A DNA stretch of 64,000 nucleotides from Moniliella sp. 'wahieum'. Lineage: Eukaryota; Basidiomycota; Moniliellomycetes; Moniliellales; Moniliellaceae. The DNA lies in contig RSEE01000029.1 in the NCBI GenBank assembly GCA_003971905.1, positions 310,001 through 374,000 on the forward strand, written 5' to 3'. Of this stretch, positions 23,359-35,745 are shown piece by piece (the first letter of the stretch is position 1; every line of letters begins with the position of its first letter). Both the position numbers and the translations under genes were made by a program. Below the pieces are notes generated by a model. The model was not told the origin of the DNA, did not search any database, and was given only the letters and a program-made list of their open reading frames with translations.

Positions 23359-26199
23359 ATGTCGACCCAGGTCCTGCCCTCTGCCCCGCCATCGCTCGGC
23401 CGCGTCCCCGCCGGCCGCGACACATCCACACCGCCTCCGCCTCGGCCTCCCTCCCCGCCTCTCCTGCCGCCCGCCTCGATGCCCACCGCCGCGCCCACAC
23501 GCTGAGCCCTGGCGCCCTCGCCTCCCTCGCCTCCTCCCCCCCTCCGTCTCGACGGCTGCCTTGCGTCCCCTTGCCCTCCCCGTCCCCCGCGTACTCGAGG
23601 TGCCTAGCATGTCTGCATCTGCGTCTGCGTCTCTCCCCGCCCCCGCCCCACTGCCCCATCGCCGCTCCACTCCCGCTCCCACTCCCGCTCCGCCATTGTA
23701 TTCCCCCTGCCCCACTCCAATTCCGCCACATCCTCCCCCCCGCCCACCATCTCCCGTCGCACTTGTGCCCCTGCCCCCTCCCCTTCCTCTCTCTTCCCTC
23801 CGCCCCCTCGTCCCCGCCTCTCGGGCGCGCCATGCCACCTGCATCGCATCGGCTGCCTGCCCCAGCCCCGGTCTCTGCTCCCCTCCACCAGCCTTCCTAC
23901 AGTCACCGCCCCTACACCTACCCGCCCGGTCGGCCTCACCGGCTGGACCTTTCCACGCCAAGCACCCGAGGTGTGTCCTCCCTCTTCTCTTCGCATATGT
24001 CACTGACACCGTCTTCTCATTCGCAGTCAGATGACGACCTGGCGTCTTCTTTGTCTGTCCGACAGGGCGGGCCTGAGCAGAGCCCAATACGTGGTACCGT
24101 TGCCGAACGGTCCCGTTTGGCTCAGTTCTCTTTTGGTCGCTCCCCCTCCACGTCCCCGTCGGCCAGGCGGCCACAGCAAGCTGCTTCTGTCTCGCCGGCA
24201 CTGTCCCCAATCAACACCGCCCAACTCAGTCCAGCTGGCCTGGGCTTGTCTCCCCACCCATCGCCCGAGCTATCCAGTCGACGATCGCTGAGCCCCTCAC
24301 TGTCACCCGCACCCTCATCGCATCGTCGCTCGCCTACTCTTTCCCCTGCAGTGTCAACCGGTATGACCTTATGCCCTCGATCTGTTTCCCCGGCCCACTC
24401 CCCCAGCGGAGGCGCCGGCACGCGCAAAGCGTTCGTCTTTCTATATCCGCACGCGGGCCAGTGGATGCAAATGAGGCATTGCGCTCGGTAGAAGTTGCTC
24501 TGGGAGCACCTCCTTCCTCGAGCGACCGTTCTGATTCAGCTTCCCTCACATCCGATGCCGAGTCCGACACTGGTCTCCGTCCCGAACCGTTCCAAGGCAC
24601 ACCAAGAGCTTCTTCCCCACTTGCTTCCTCTTCCCTCGCATATGGCCCCTGCCCTTGGCCTCGTCTCGCCCTTCGATTCTCCGCGCCTTGCACCCCATGG
24701 CACATCTCCTACCCCAACGCCCATGCTCGATCGTCTGGCTGAAGATCCCGAGCTGGCATTTGCCCTTACTGCCTCCGGCCCAACCCCTGCAGTCGTCCTT
24801 CCCGATCACTCCATGTTGGACGGCCACGATGGTGACGTCACTGTCCAGCCAATAAGAGAGGGCAAATATGTCCGCTTCCGTCTTCCTGCCGAGGTCATTG
24901 GGGTGAGTGCCGCCGCTGAAGATCCGTCTTGGCTAGCGGACCAACGGCGATGGACGCGACTAGGCGCCGGGTTTGGACTGGAGGACGAGATGGGCGAGAT
25001 GGAGGAGGAGGCCGCGGTGTCCACCTCGACGCTCCCGGATTGGACCGAGGAGGAGACGTCGGACCCGATGGTACTCAGTACCCAGGCGAGAGAAACCGTG
25101 TCAAGGCTTAAGAAGCGTGCGGCGGTCGCGATGGAAAGGCGGGGATCGGGTCATGCGCGGACAACGTCCGGCTCGGCCTGGCACTGCGTGATCGTCGGTC
25201 AGATGAAAGGGAAGATTGGAACGAATGCAAGCCGTCGATCGACCTGGATTTGTTGCAAGATGTGGAGGCGGAACTGGGCGCCTTGCCGAGCGAGTCGCTC
25301 CCGGTGCCGCTCCCTGCGCCCGAAGTGGTAGGCCACGATCACGATGCGCTCGATCTGCCTGCGGTCTCGCCCGATTTTTCCTCCACCTTGTCGGCGTCCA
25401 CGTCGGCATCTGCCTCGACGCCTCTTCTGTCCCAAGGACCTACCCCGGTGGCTTGATTGCCAAGGCCAAGGAAGGCGTGTCGAGCTCGACCTTGTCGCCT
25501 ACTGCTCCCATCTTTACCCCAACCTGGACAGCAGGGGTCGGCCCGCCCGCCGTTACACGTACGGTTCCTCCTTTAGTTTCCCCCCTCGCGGTGGGATGGG
25601 CGGGACCAAGCATGTTCGTGCGCATTCCAGCCAGCTGCCTTATTTTCCCTCTGCCCCGGTTCTGCCGCCCCCGGGCCAGGGGCAGACTTTGGGGGCTGCG
25701 ATGGGACTTGGATCACGGGCGTGCGGGCGGGTCGGGCAAGCGTCGGCGGACCTGAAGCGTGGTGGATGGCACCCCACGTGTCTCCTTCTTACCCTTACAC
25801 TTCTCTTCCTGGGTGGGTTGGCGTACCCTATTGGCCAGCGCCTGTACCAGCTGTGCCACCGCCACTGGCGATGCGCACGCACCGCGCTACCCACACCCTC
25901 ACCTCCTTCCCCTCAGCCACTTCGTTCGCCCCCGCCCCTGCCCCCGTCACCGCCCCCCGCACACCTCGTCTCCCTCTCACCACTTCTTTCCCTCTGCCCC
26001 AGCGCGGAGACGCGCGCGACTGGCTTCCTCTTCCTCCTCCCTCGTCAGCTCCCCACATCCCTCCTCGTCCGACCTGTGCTCCCCGAAATTGCACCGCTTC
26101 CTTGCCGTGCCGGTGGAGGCGATCGCGGCGCTCAAGAGGCACCAACGCTCTCGCTCTGTCCCGGCAGCTGTGCTGCGCGGGACAGGGCCAGGGACGTGA
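23359..26199 (+). CDS. unrecognised low-complexity protein with a PAM2-like motif
   Basis: I cannot name this gene. ATG at 23359 opens a Pro/Ser/Ala-rich frame; a second good ATG is at 23832. Protein-like sequence then follows across several frame changes. It includes a Ser/Pro region rich in SP and SPS motifs (likely phosphosites), an ordered-looking segment around 24820-24990 (GKYVRFRLPAEVIG, DPSWLADQRRWTRLGAG) and an acidic WTEEE region. A short motif at 25489-25521 reads TLSPTAPIFTP. This matches the PAM2 pattern (Leu, Pro, Ala, Phe and Pro at the usual spacing) by which proteins bind the MLLE domain of poly(A)-binding protein. After it come Pro/Tyr-rich stretches, as in many RNA-granule proteins. 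A role in mRNA metabolism is inference. Frame changes occur near 23500, 24430, 24640, 25230, 25450, 25620, 25740 and 26050. Confidence 0.45.
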
Positions 26200-26924
26200 T
26201 GCTTCATGCATCATGATGTGACGTCGAGCCGAGTCGAGTCGGGTCAGGTGACGCATCGCTTAGTGATTTGCCCACCGATACGATCCAATCCAATGCTTGA
26301 GCGCCGCAGCGCGTTTGCGGGCTCTCTGGCGCATTGGGTTTCTGGCCCTGCCTGTCCTCCCCTTTACCCCTTTAACCCTTTAACCCTTCAAGTCTTCAAC
26401 CCCGTTTTGTATGCTGTTGCATTGTGTTTGCATACTTTGCACACTTTGCCTTACCGCCCCCCCCCCCCCTAACCCCCTGTTCCTGAGCTCTCCTGGACCT
26501 ATAACCGGTATAACCACAACTCATGCATTCGCCCTTAGGCCCCATGTTCGATGTTCGATGTTCGGTGTTCGGTATTTCGATGTTGGATGATCCTATCCTC
26601 TGTAGCCCTACCTCACTGCTCCCACCTCGTGCCTCGCTTCGCACTTCGCACTGCGTCCCTCGTCTCTCACTAGACGTAACCATGGTGACTGTGCGTGTCA
26701 GCGCTCGACTTGGCCCGGCCCTGGTACGCACTAGTACGGGGCACGATGAGATGCAATCGGCAACCCTTCATCAGCTCCGTCGTCCACGTCATCGCGTCAT
26801 GTATAGTTGGTCTTGATGCAACGTCCTTCCTTACCTCTTGAACCCATGCCTCGCTGCCTGTGCTGGGACCTTGGCTGGACACGGCGTAGAGATCGACGCA
26901 AATGGTCCCTCCGCAGTATCACTA
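26200..26924. other. intergenic region between convergent genes
   Basis: It contains a GATGC/GTCGAG word cluster (26201-26250), a TTTAACCC tandem (about 26370-26392), a run of 13 C (26457-26469) and a GTTCGAT/GTTCGGT tandem (26545-26575). No gene is seen. Confidence 0.45.
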
Positions 26925-29900
26925 TCACGAATGTCGCTTTGTACTTGCTGCCTGGTCGCCTGCTACTGATGTGACAATCTCTCCCCCCTCCATCCCTCTC
27001 CCACCACTCTCTTTCTTACTCACGCACATTCGTCTGGCCACAACCGTCTCCATTGAAATCCATCTCGCCCACCCTGACCGTGGAGCAGCCATGCACTCCC
27101 ACAAGGTGCTCAAAGGAGCTTCAAGGGGCCAAGCTCGGTGGGGCTCACGACAGGGCTGCGGCGGCGGGAAAACTGCAACAGCCGATCCGGCAGCAACACA
27201 GGGCAAATGCAAAAGACAAAAACACGAAGACACCCAAAAAAGGGAATAGGAAGAAGCGAGCGAGAACCCTGCAATCACGTCGCTTGTTTCGCGGTGCAGG
27301 AGAGGCAACAGAGGGAGAAGGGGGTGCTGCACCATTGTCGAGGCCTGGCGTGGTACTTGTGCTTGTGCTGGTTCTTGTACTTGCGCTTGCGCTTGTGTTG
27401 GGGCTTGCGCTTGCGTTTGCGTCGCCTGGGCCGAGGGGCCCAGGGAAGTGGTTGGCTGCACCACCCCCATCATGCCAGCTACTCGCGTCAAGTCCAGTGC
27501 CGGCCCATCCGATTCGACAGCGACCACCAGTTCGTCCAACATCTCCTCCACTTTTTCTTCCTCTACGTTGCAGCAGAGTGCGACGACTCTTCGGCACTTG
27601 GCTTCCCGCTGAGTGCCGCTTCGGGTGGCTTGGGCGGCACGGGCGGTCCAAAGCGACGTTTGGTGGGTAAGCGCATGGTCCAACCAGCGTAACCGAACCA
27701 ACTCATCTTGCTTTTCTTGTTCCTTCACTTCGACCGACACACCGGCGCCATCACCTCGTCCCACCCGTCGCCTGTCTTAGCACGTTGCTCTTCCAACAAA
27801 GCCCATTCCGCTTTGGCTTCTTCGTCCAACGGAGGCACTTGCGTCGTCAACTCTTCTACCACCCGGTCCACATGCGCACGCATGTGTCGCGCTTCGTCCA
27901 TTTGTGCATCCCTTTGCTGCGCTTGCGCCAGCTGCCGCCGTTGGGCGGCCAAGTCGCGCGTGGCACGTTGCAACGCCGTCTGCGCCGTCGCGACAGCTGT
28001 CTCTTTGCTCGTCCGCTCGGCCTGGTGCATACGCTCCATCTCCTCCAGCGCGCTGGTCATGTCTGCCCCCCCACCCCGCAAAAATGTAAGCATAATTAGC
28101 ATGGTGCTGCTGCCAAGAGGCACAGAAAAAAAAGCAAGACAAGGGGGGAAATGAGCACATACCTTGAAGCAAATCGCTGCTCTTTGCCAGTGGTGGCTTG
28201 GGGGGCGGCGCCAACGACGCCACCACATCCTTTACAGTCGCAGACGCTTGCCTCGCCTCGGCCTCGCGTGCGACTGGAGAAGCTATGGTGTCCAACCCCA
28301 GTCAGCAGGACGGATGCCAAGGTGGTTGGGCATGTCTCTCTCTTGCGCCACAGGCTAACAAGAGACTGACCATGCTCCCATTCCCAATCCGCGCTACGAT
28401 CCCCAACGCCGTTTCACCATCGTCGTCTTGCGCGTCCCGCAGCGCGCAGGCCGCCTGCAGTGGTACCACGGGCTCGATGGCCTTGTCCCCCGTACCATCC
28501 CTGCCGTACCGCGCGCAGGGGGGAACACAGATCCAACACGGTCGCAAGGTAATACCGTGCCGATGCACTGCGACCTCGCAGTGCGGCGACCATAGCAATG
28601 TGGTGCAGGATGGTACGGCGTTTATAGTCGCGCGTAAAGATCGAATCGCGCAAGATCCGAAGCAGTTGAGGAAACGTAGCTGCCTCGTACCCGTTCGTTA
28701 CCAACACGGCCCGATGCAACGCCGTTTCGCCAGCAAAATTGCCAGCTTGGATGTTGCTACCACCTTGGTCAGGCGGGAGGGCGGTAAGCATCTGGACCAG
28801 GGCAAGTTGACCCAACGCCGATGCCCAGTGCAGCGGCGTATGGCCGTGATCGTCAATGACAATGTTGACGCTGACCGCCGGGGCCTGCTCGGGGCCAGAC
28901 GCGGAGGACAGAGCAGCGGTCATACGCGCCAACAACGCTTGCAATTGCATCGCGGCGTGCCATGGCGTGTGTTCTCGGCATTGGGCCCCGTATCGAGAAA
29001 GAGAGTGGTCAACATTCCTTGAGCGCACGCTCTTGTTGCTCATTGGCCCCCGTCGCATGAAACGCCTGCGGACGATCGGCAAAGCGTGCCGATGTGTCCC
29101 GCGCCAAGTTCTCGGGAGGGCCAAGGATCATACGCGCACTCTTTCCCACCCGAAGAACGTTGGTGGCATGACCATCGGTCGAGGCAAGCGCAGCAGCTTG
29201 TACCAATCCCCCCTCAGGACCTAGCGTATTCAAGTCGCGCACCGGTTCCAGACTCGACAACAGGCTCGCTGCTTCTGCCGTCGCCTCGAGACCAGACGTA
29301 CGTGTGGAAGGGGGGAGAGGCAAAGCTGGAGCTGGGGATGGAGCTTGGGCTGGAGCTGAGGCGGAGGCGGAGGATGGCGCTGGGGGTGAGGACAACGACA
29401 CGGAATCGGCGCCCTGATGCAAAGAGTCCATCCGCGGCCGCTTGTTTGCCCCTTCCGCTTCGTCAGGGCCAAGAGGAAGGAAGCGGGGGGCTTGGATCGA
29501 CGCTGCACTGTGACCTGGTTCGGCATGGGCAAACGCTGGTGGAGGGGGGGGAAGGGGGAACCCAATGCTGCCTGCGGGGCCGGGTGGGATGTCGGCAATG
29601 AAGTGGCGTTGTTAAAGGTGGGTGGGAAAGGGGGCATCGTACGATTGTCTGACGGTGGAAGAAGAGGTCCATTGGTTGGTGGAGGCTGCAGATAGGTCAT
29701 CATCCGGTTGACGCTCTGCTGGGAAGGCGCATTGGGGTTGGGTCGTTTGCCTTGGGGGCGAGAGTCAAAGCCGCCTCTGTGGCAGGATCAAACTCGAGCA
29801 ACGGCTGGAGCAGATGGGCAACAGAGTACTTGGCGGCCAATGGGGGCACGACCCAGGGGAATCCAAGTGCCCTGGTACTTGCCGTACCCACCTTGCACTT

Positions 29901-30684
29901 TCTCATGTTCGCCCACCAAGATCTCCCGGTCCAGAATCTTGGTCCGCCGCGTCTTGTCAATGCCTGCAACCTTGAGGATTTGGGTCGCATTCAAGTACCC
30001 GTCCCCCTCCGACGCATGCACGCAATCCCACGCACCGTCATCTCGTACACAGGCACACCAGAGTAAGGTCGCGAGGTAAATGCGCGGGGGGTAGATGCGC
30101 CGGGCCCGGTGGTGGCCACGTGAAGCGAGCCCGGTGGTCCCGGCGCCCTCGTCCGGCACGGGAGGAGGCATGTTCCCACTGGGATATGCGCGGTGAGGGA
30201 GCGCAGGAGCAGGCTTGCCGCCTGTGGGATGGAGGAGCGGGGGGGCGGGGTAGGGCATGACGGAGGGAGCGGGGTGGGGGTAGGCGCCAGGGTACGCCAT
30301 CTGGGCATGGGGCGGCAGGCCGTGGGTGCTTGCGGGGTCGGTGGGGGCGGGTACTGGGGCAGCGGGTATGGTGGGGCACTGCTGGAAGGCGTGCCGCCGG
30401 GGACGGGGCCGAGGGTGAGCCGGCAGCGGCCATGGGGACGCGACGGGCGGCGGCGGGGGGGGGAGGGCGAAGGATAGCGGGGGAGGCGCGACAAGGGGCG
30501 AGGGCGGCAGGGGAGAGGGGAAGGAGATGGCGGTGCGGATGAAGATAGAGGGAAGGAGGATGGAGGGGCGGTGGGGCGGCGGGCAGAGCGGATGGCGGGG
30601 CAGAGCGATGGCGGGGCCGATGGCGATGGCGATGGCGATGGCGATGGCGATGGCGACGGCGATGGCGATGGCGTTGGGAAGCAT
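26925..30684 (-). CDS. MBP1: APSES/KilA-N and ankyrin transcription factor, Mbp1/Swi4-like
   Basis: This is the likely DNA-binding subunit of the MBF/SBF complex that drives G1/S transcription. The ATG at 30684-30682 opens a Pro/Ala-rich head containing a GATGGC repeat. The APSES domain follows (30080-29830: [55 protein letters not shown]), then [18 protein letters not shown] Ser/Pro/Ala linker leads to ankyrin repeats (28900-28390: [63 protein letters not shown]). A 100-nt intron (28063-28162) joins SSDLLQ to [10 protein letters not shown]. The coiled-coil C-terminus contains [19 protein letters not shown], typical of Mbp1/Res proteins. A second intron near 28280-28370 is probable but its edges cannot be fixed. 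Frame changes occur near 30080, 30005, 29850, 29420, 29010, 28500 and 27800. The last 130 codons before 26925 are doubtful, and the true stop may lie near 27300. Confidence 0.75.
30619..30673 (-). repeat. GATGGC hexanucleotide tandem repeat
   Basis: About nine copies of GATGGC, one with a base change, lie at the N-terminus of the Mbp1-like gene. In the frame of the downstream domain they encode alternating Ala-Ile; the other minus-strand frames give Pro-Ser or His-Arg. Confidence 0.8.
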
Positions 30685-31031
30685 GCCGTCGGGCAGGCGA
30701 GGCGGCAGCCCACTCGAGACGCAGCGCAAGCACGCCGACTTGAACGTTCAAGGCACTGCTCCAGCCGCCGCCAATTAACAGCGGCTACGCGTGTGGGCGT
30801 GACGCATGACGCATGAGGGAGTCTGACGCATGACGCGACCGACGCGCATCAGAACAATCACCGACCGCCTGTCACCATCCCCCGTGCAGCCCATCCGCTC
30901 CATCCGCCTGTCGGGCGGCCTGCTGCGTTTACCCCTGCTTACGCCCCATCTATCGCACCCCCTCCCCTGCCCACTACCACCCCCTTTTGAAGCAAACACA
31001 TTCTTCGGCCCAGCCACCACGCCGCCCCTCG
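30685..31031. other. short intergenic region, promoter side of the Mbp1-like gene
   Basis: It carries a GACGCATGACGCAT-type repeat at about 30800-30840. ACGCGT, the core of the MluI cell-cycle box, occurs once as TACGCGTGT near 30786, upstream of the Mbp1-like start. A single hexamer is weak evidence. No gene is seen. Confidence 0.35.
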
Positions 31032-33507
31032 CTATGCCCCCCGCCCAGCCGTCGGGTCGCGCGCCACCTGGAGCTGGTCCAGCGCCCCCACAAACCCCTC
31101 TCCGTCCGTCTCCCCCGGCGCCCCTTCCTCATCGTCGTCCACCACAATCGCGTGGTTCACCGACAGCCCCTCTTCGTTGGCCAGGTGCAGCAGACAGATG
31201 AAGCAGAACGACGTCGAGATCTCCTCCAGCTGCTCCTTGCCGTACCGGCCCTTGAGACCGTTGAGGATCGTATCCTCACCTTGGGCTCCTTGGTAGGCGT
31301 TGCCGGCTCTTGCTCTGCCTCGTCCGACGTCGTATCCGAGTCCCCTGCCGCCTCGGCCGCACTGGCGCCCTTGATTTCCAACCCACGCCAAATGTTCCCT
31401 TGAGCTGGCGCACATCAATCCGCTTGGCTTTCTTGGCGTAATTAACCGTCACAGCCGGCAAGCGCGCTTGCCGATCTCGCGCCAGCTGAGCCTCGTCCCA
31501 ATCTTCCTCCTTGGGCCGAACCAAAGGACACTGGTCGCTCAAAGCCCTCATCCAGCGCAGGCATGTCGTCCAGGTCGTCAAAGCCATTGTCACCAAATGG
31601 CAACGGTCCCTCGTCCCCGCGGCGCCCGTGTCAAAGTCCAAGTTCCCTGCCTCATCCCGTGCCGCCTGCGCATCCGCCCAAAACGTCTCCCCCTCTCTGT
31701 GTCTGCTCCGAGGGTACGCCAGTCGTCTCATCCGCCATCATCTCGGCGCCTCCACCCAGAGCACCACGGCGGCGCACATTGAGCATGCGTGGTTTGGTAA
31801 ACAGACGTAGGAGTTGGCGAGAGTTGAAATGCGTGTCAGGCGGCAAAAGGAATTGGCTGGCACTTTGTCCCTGGTTCTTGCGGGGACGCGGAAGGGTGAT
31901 CCCCCCAGCGCCCGTGCGCGAGGTGGGGGGGCAAAGAGCGTTTTGGCATCCACCTCGCCTTCAGGATCGTCAAAGTCAATCACCAATGGCTGTTTCTGGT
32001 GCGCTTGCTTGGACCAGCCTCGTTGGCCTTGTCTTTAGCTGCCTTGTCCTTGTCGCCTCCACCGAGCAGTCGACGCATCTTCCAGTGCTCCGGCCCGGCC
32101 CAGTTCTTCGTCAGCTGCGCATCAAACAGTCGAACATGCATCCCCATCCCCCTCGGTCCCAGGCCCATTGTCCAATCGGAAATCACCCAAGCAACAAAGA
32201 TGTCTTGGCCGCCCCGCTGCACGGCTGACGAAGTCCGCTCGCCCGCAACAGGATCAAACCCATCGAGCACGAGACCTTCCCCAGCAGCCCGGCATCCAGG
32301 TCCGAATCCAAGTGAGACAGCCCCGGAGCGGCCACCTCGGCCAGAGCCGCATCTTGGAACAGATCTGCATCCCCATCCATCTCTGGCCCATCTTCCAGCG
32401 CTGGCATTTCATCGTCCGCCCACGTCGAGGTGAGCGATGGGCCCCAAGCCGGAGCCGACGACGAAGGCATCGAGTCCCACCCGGCACTCGACGCAGGCGC
32501 ATCGGCCAAGTCCTCAAACAACGTGGTGTCATTCGCAGCGAAGCGGAAGGGGCAAACGTAGGGCAGATGGCCTGAGGTCCCAAAAGATCCGTCAGGGCTT
32601 CGTTCATCTCCCCGACGAGGGGACCAGATCGGTTCCCAGCAGCTTGGATGCCAGTTTGGCCATGTCCAGTGCTCCACTGCCACAGTCGCATGCGTTAGGG
32701 GAGCTGATGCCCTGGGTCCGCATCGGACGGGTCGGATGGGGCACTTTCGGCAGGGTTGGTCGTTTCCGACTGGGAGCCCGCATGGTCTTCCGGCACACCG
32801 GGAGCATCCCCGGCATCAAAAACGATGCGCATGTGGGAGTCGACACCAAGAGGTTCATACAGACCACCAGCACCGCCCTCGTCAAAGTCGGCGCTTGTCT
32901 TCTTGAACAGTGGGTCAACCGAAAACTCGAGGTCAAAGCCCTTGAGAGCGATCTGGTGGAAATCCTTGACCAACGTGCTTCCTTGGTGGTCTTGCGCTTG
33001 CGTTTACCTGTCAGAGGCTCGCCATCTTCGCCCACGGCGTCTTCCTCCCATCCTCGTCGTCCGCATGGGGATTGGCACGCGTGCTGCTCGCTTCGTCCTG
33101 GAGACCGTGCAGCAACCGACCCGTTTCCACCACCACCGAGTCAACGCGCGACGTCCACACTTTGACACAACCATCCAACGTGCAAGACGCCTTTTGAAAA
33201 TTGATGCTGCATCGCCCGAGTCGGAACGGAGGAGGCTCATGTCGTGAAAGTAGTCGATCAACGCAAAGTTCCAGTGTTGACGCATTGATCTTATTGTCGG
33301 TCGCCAGCTTCATCCACTCCTCGAACGAGGGTGCTGTCCACCCGGATGGGCCGGAGGAGCCACTGGCGGCCCATCAGCCCCACCCACACCAGCAGATCTT
33401 CCCGTAGCCGGGGGCTCGATCGCTGACAGGCGGGGGCGGCGGGCAGCGCCAGTCGAGGCACGGGGGGCGGGTTTGCCGGGCTTAGAGCCTGCGTGAACGG
33501 CGTACAT
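31032..33507 (-). CDS. BRN1: condensin complex subunit H (Barren/Cnd2/Brn1), the kleisin
   Basis: This kleisin bridges the SMC2-SMC4 heads and HEAT subunits of condensin and is needed for mitotic chromosome compaction. Signatures in order are FEEWMKLATDNKINA, WNFALIDYFHDMSLLR, INFQKASCTLDGCVKVWTSR and VDSVVVETGRLLHGL near the N-terminus (33330-33060). A middle acidic region follows, then IDFDDPEGEVDAKTLFAPPP, DTHFNSRQLLRLFTKPRMLN, VNYAKKAKRIDVRQLKG and finally LEEISTSFCFICLLHLANEE with stop at 31032. The ATG at 33507 is the nearest in frame. A 3' splice-like site (CACGCAG at about 33485) and another ATG at 33631 leave a first exon possible. At least eight frame changes break the gene, yet every conserved block is present and ordered, so the gene is almost certainly functional in the organism. 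Confidence 0.85.
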
Positions 33508-34017
33508 AGTCAGTGTTGATGGACGCAAATGGGGGGGTGGGGAGCGGGGATGCGACGAACAGGAGCGTATGGTGCGTAGCGTTGGTGTCGGTGTGCCCGA
33601 GGGCGCGGCGAGCGGTGGTATGGGCGCTCATGGGCGAGAGGGAGCACCAGACGCGTGGGAAAACGAGGCGGTGGTCGAAAGGCCTGCCCGCAGGCAGCGG
33701 CGACTGTGGAGTTTGTCCTGTCCAGCCCAGACTCGTCGCTCGCGCCCCACCAAGCGCGATGCACGTGACTGAAAATGGAAAGTCACGTGATTCCATCCCC
33801 GTGCCTTCCTGGGATGCCGGTGCGCGCGAAGGGGGGGGCACGTGACCGAGCACTTCGCTGCTTCGAATATCGATTGCCATCTCCACTGCTTCTGCCACTA
33901 CTGCTACTGCTGCTACTCCGGCGCCCATCCAGCTACTTTGAACGCACGAAGAAGCATCAATATCCCGGTGGATCCCCCTTCCAGCGCCAGGTGTATACTA
34001 TGCAACTGAGGTGGTGC
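33508..34017. other. intergenic region upstream of the condensin gene
   Basis: It includes the condensin promoter and perhaps a first exon (see the condensin entry). A CTGCTACTG-type trinucleotide stretch lies at about 33890-33920. Nothing else is recognised. Confidence 0.4.
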
Positions 34018-35008
34018 TTAGAGAATACATAGCCAACAGGACTCGAAAGTATTAGGGTGCCTCCAGCTGTGTTGATGCTCATTGCGGCTGAGCCGCCTCC
34101 TCGTTGGGACAACAGCCGGCAGCTCGTCACGATGTGTGTTGAGCACCCGGTCAAGCCATACACCCCACCGACCAAAATGCCCATCTTGGTTGTTCGCCCG
34201 CAACGATGCCGGTCCCAAGCGGGCCGAGTAACCCAGCACCAAGGTCGTCAAGCCCCCAGCAATCAACCCGTCCACCACGCGCCAGGGCGACTGGCCCCGC
34301 TCCATCGCAGCGGCCGCGAGACCACCAGGGGGGGGAAGGAAGGGGTCGGGAGCGGCGGTGCAAACCGGAAGATGACAAGAGCGCGATATCTTGGTCGGGG
34401 TCGTAGCTAGGGCGAATGATGTCAACGTCCATGTGCGCAACACATCCCTGCCGTCCGCCATTAGAGTGGCGCTGGGGGGTCCGAGTCGGCTCGTTCCGGT
34501 GCATGGGATAGCGACGTCGAGCGATGTTGTGCCCGTGTTGCCGTAGCTGGCAAGGGGCACGTTAGCTTGTGTTGGCGAAGAGGCATGTGCGAAACGGGCT
34601 TGGGCCCAGGTCCGGATCGTGCCTGCCGCCACATCGGTCAGGAGGAACGTAGCGACGACAGGTGTAGATGAAATGCGTTTGATGCCCCCACTGACCGCCG
34701 TCTTGATAACATGGTAGTTCTTGGTCTTGTTGTAGAAGTACCAGCCGTGGTACGTCGTCGGTGCCCGATGGGTATTTTCCGCCAGAAAAATCCGCGAGGC
34801 CAACGTCCAGAACGGCTGAGCCCTGTGAACAGGCCAGCCGTAGCGGCAATGCCAAGCCCAGCCACCAAGGGAAAGTCGGGGAAGTTGGTGTCGGTAAGAC
34901 ATAGGGATCCTCAGGGGACGGGTCCCCCCACGCCGGGGAGTGGAGTACTTCGTCCTCTTCCGCCACCGCCACTTCGCTCGACTCGGGCTTGGAAAAGTAC
35001 GAACCCAT
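34018..35008 (-). CDS. Tim17/Tim22/Tim23-family mitochondrial membrane protein (predicted)
   Basis: The N-terminus (MGSYFSKPESSE) is hydrophilic, followed by a Pro-rich stretch and a hydrophobic segment (FPWWLG, then LGIAATAGLFTG after a frame change near 34870). The block AENTHRAPTTYHGWYFYNKT then KNYHVIKTAVSGGIKR resembles fungal Tim17-domain proteins of the TIMMDC1 type, which act in respiratory complex I assembly. Further weakly hydrophobic segments follow (VVDGLIAGGLTTLVLGYS). Placement in the mitochondrial inner membrane and any complex I role are family-based inference from memory of similar sequences. The last 60 residues are less convincing and may be in the wrong frame. The start at 35008 is preceded by a G-run on the plus strand (C on the sense strand). 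Confidence 0.5.
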
Positions 35009-35745
35009 GACGAGCTCCTAGGGGGAGAGGGGGGGGGGGCGAATCAGAAAACGGCGGTTAGGGTGTCACCGACCAAGGGAAGAGGAACGGCGAAGTAAGA
35101 GGAGGAGCTCGCAGGAGATGAGGCTCGAGCGCGCGAAGGTCGTGGTAAGGGCTGTGGGATTCTCACATCTCCCATCCTACGTCGGACCTTCCAGTGTGGC
35201 AGTATGGGCATGTGCACTGGCTCAGTCACACATTTCATATTTCAATGGGTCATTAGCCGGTGCACTCAGAACTCAGAACTTCGGGTGCGTCTGCGCATCC
35301 GTGTTCACCTCGCTTTTTAAACACGCAGGGACAGCAGTCGGCATGGCATGCACGAGAACGTAACCCCCATCATACATATCGGATGGCCATCGCCCTGAAG
35401 AGGTGCAAGCGCGAAGAGGATACACTTTGCGCCAGTCACACCGCATTCCTACCTCCTCGAGCGATTAGTGGGCCTCCCTTGCCATATCTGCCGTTGTGGT
35501 GCGTCCAACAGCGTAGGTCTACTTCTGTTGGCTCAAAAACAGCTCACATGAGCTATCTTAACATCCATATAGGATTGTACGGCAACAGGTATACCCGTAT
35601 TGGTTCTCATCAACGTCCCTTGCGAGCGCTCGGTATCAGATGTACCCACATTCAATTCTCTTCTTCTCTTTGCTCAACTAGGCCTCAGCTGGTCTCCATC
35701 CATAAGATGTACGTCGATCCCTCGTAACTCAAATGCAGGGGGTGG
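35009..35745. other. intergenic region
   Basis: It contains a G-run (about 35029-35039) that forms the C-rich leader of the Tim17-family gene. No gene, RNA or repeat array is recognised in the remainder. Confidence 0.4.

Noticed and set aside
23971-24026. GTGTGT...GCAG intron in the PAM2-motif gene
   Set aside because: Splice signals look good, but removing 56 bases takes the gene out of the best upstream frame, and the continuous frame across it has equally protein-like sequence.
23293-24210. 305-codon open frame on the minus strand
   Set aside because: Gly/Arg-rich complement of the Pro/Ser-rich plus-strand gene; no motif and no plausible start.
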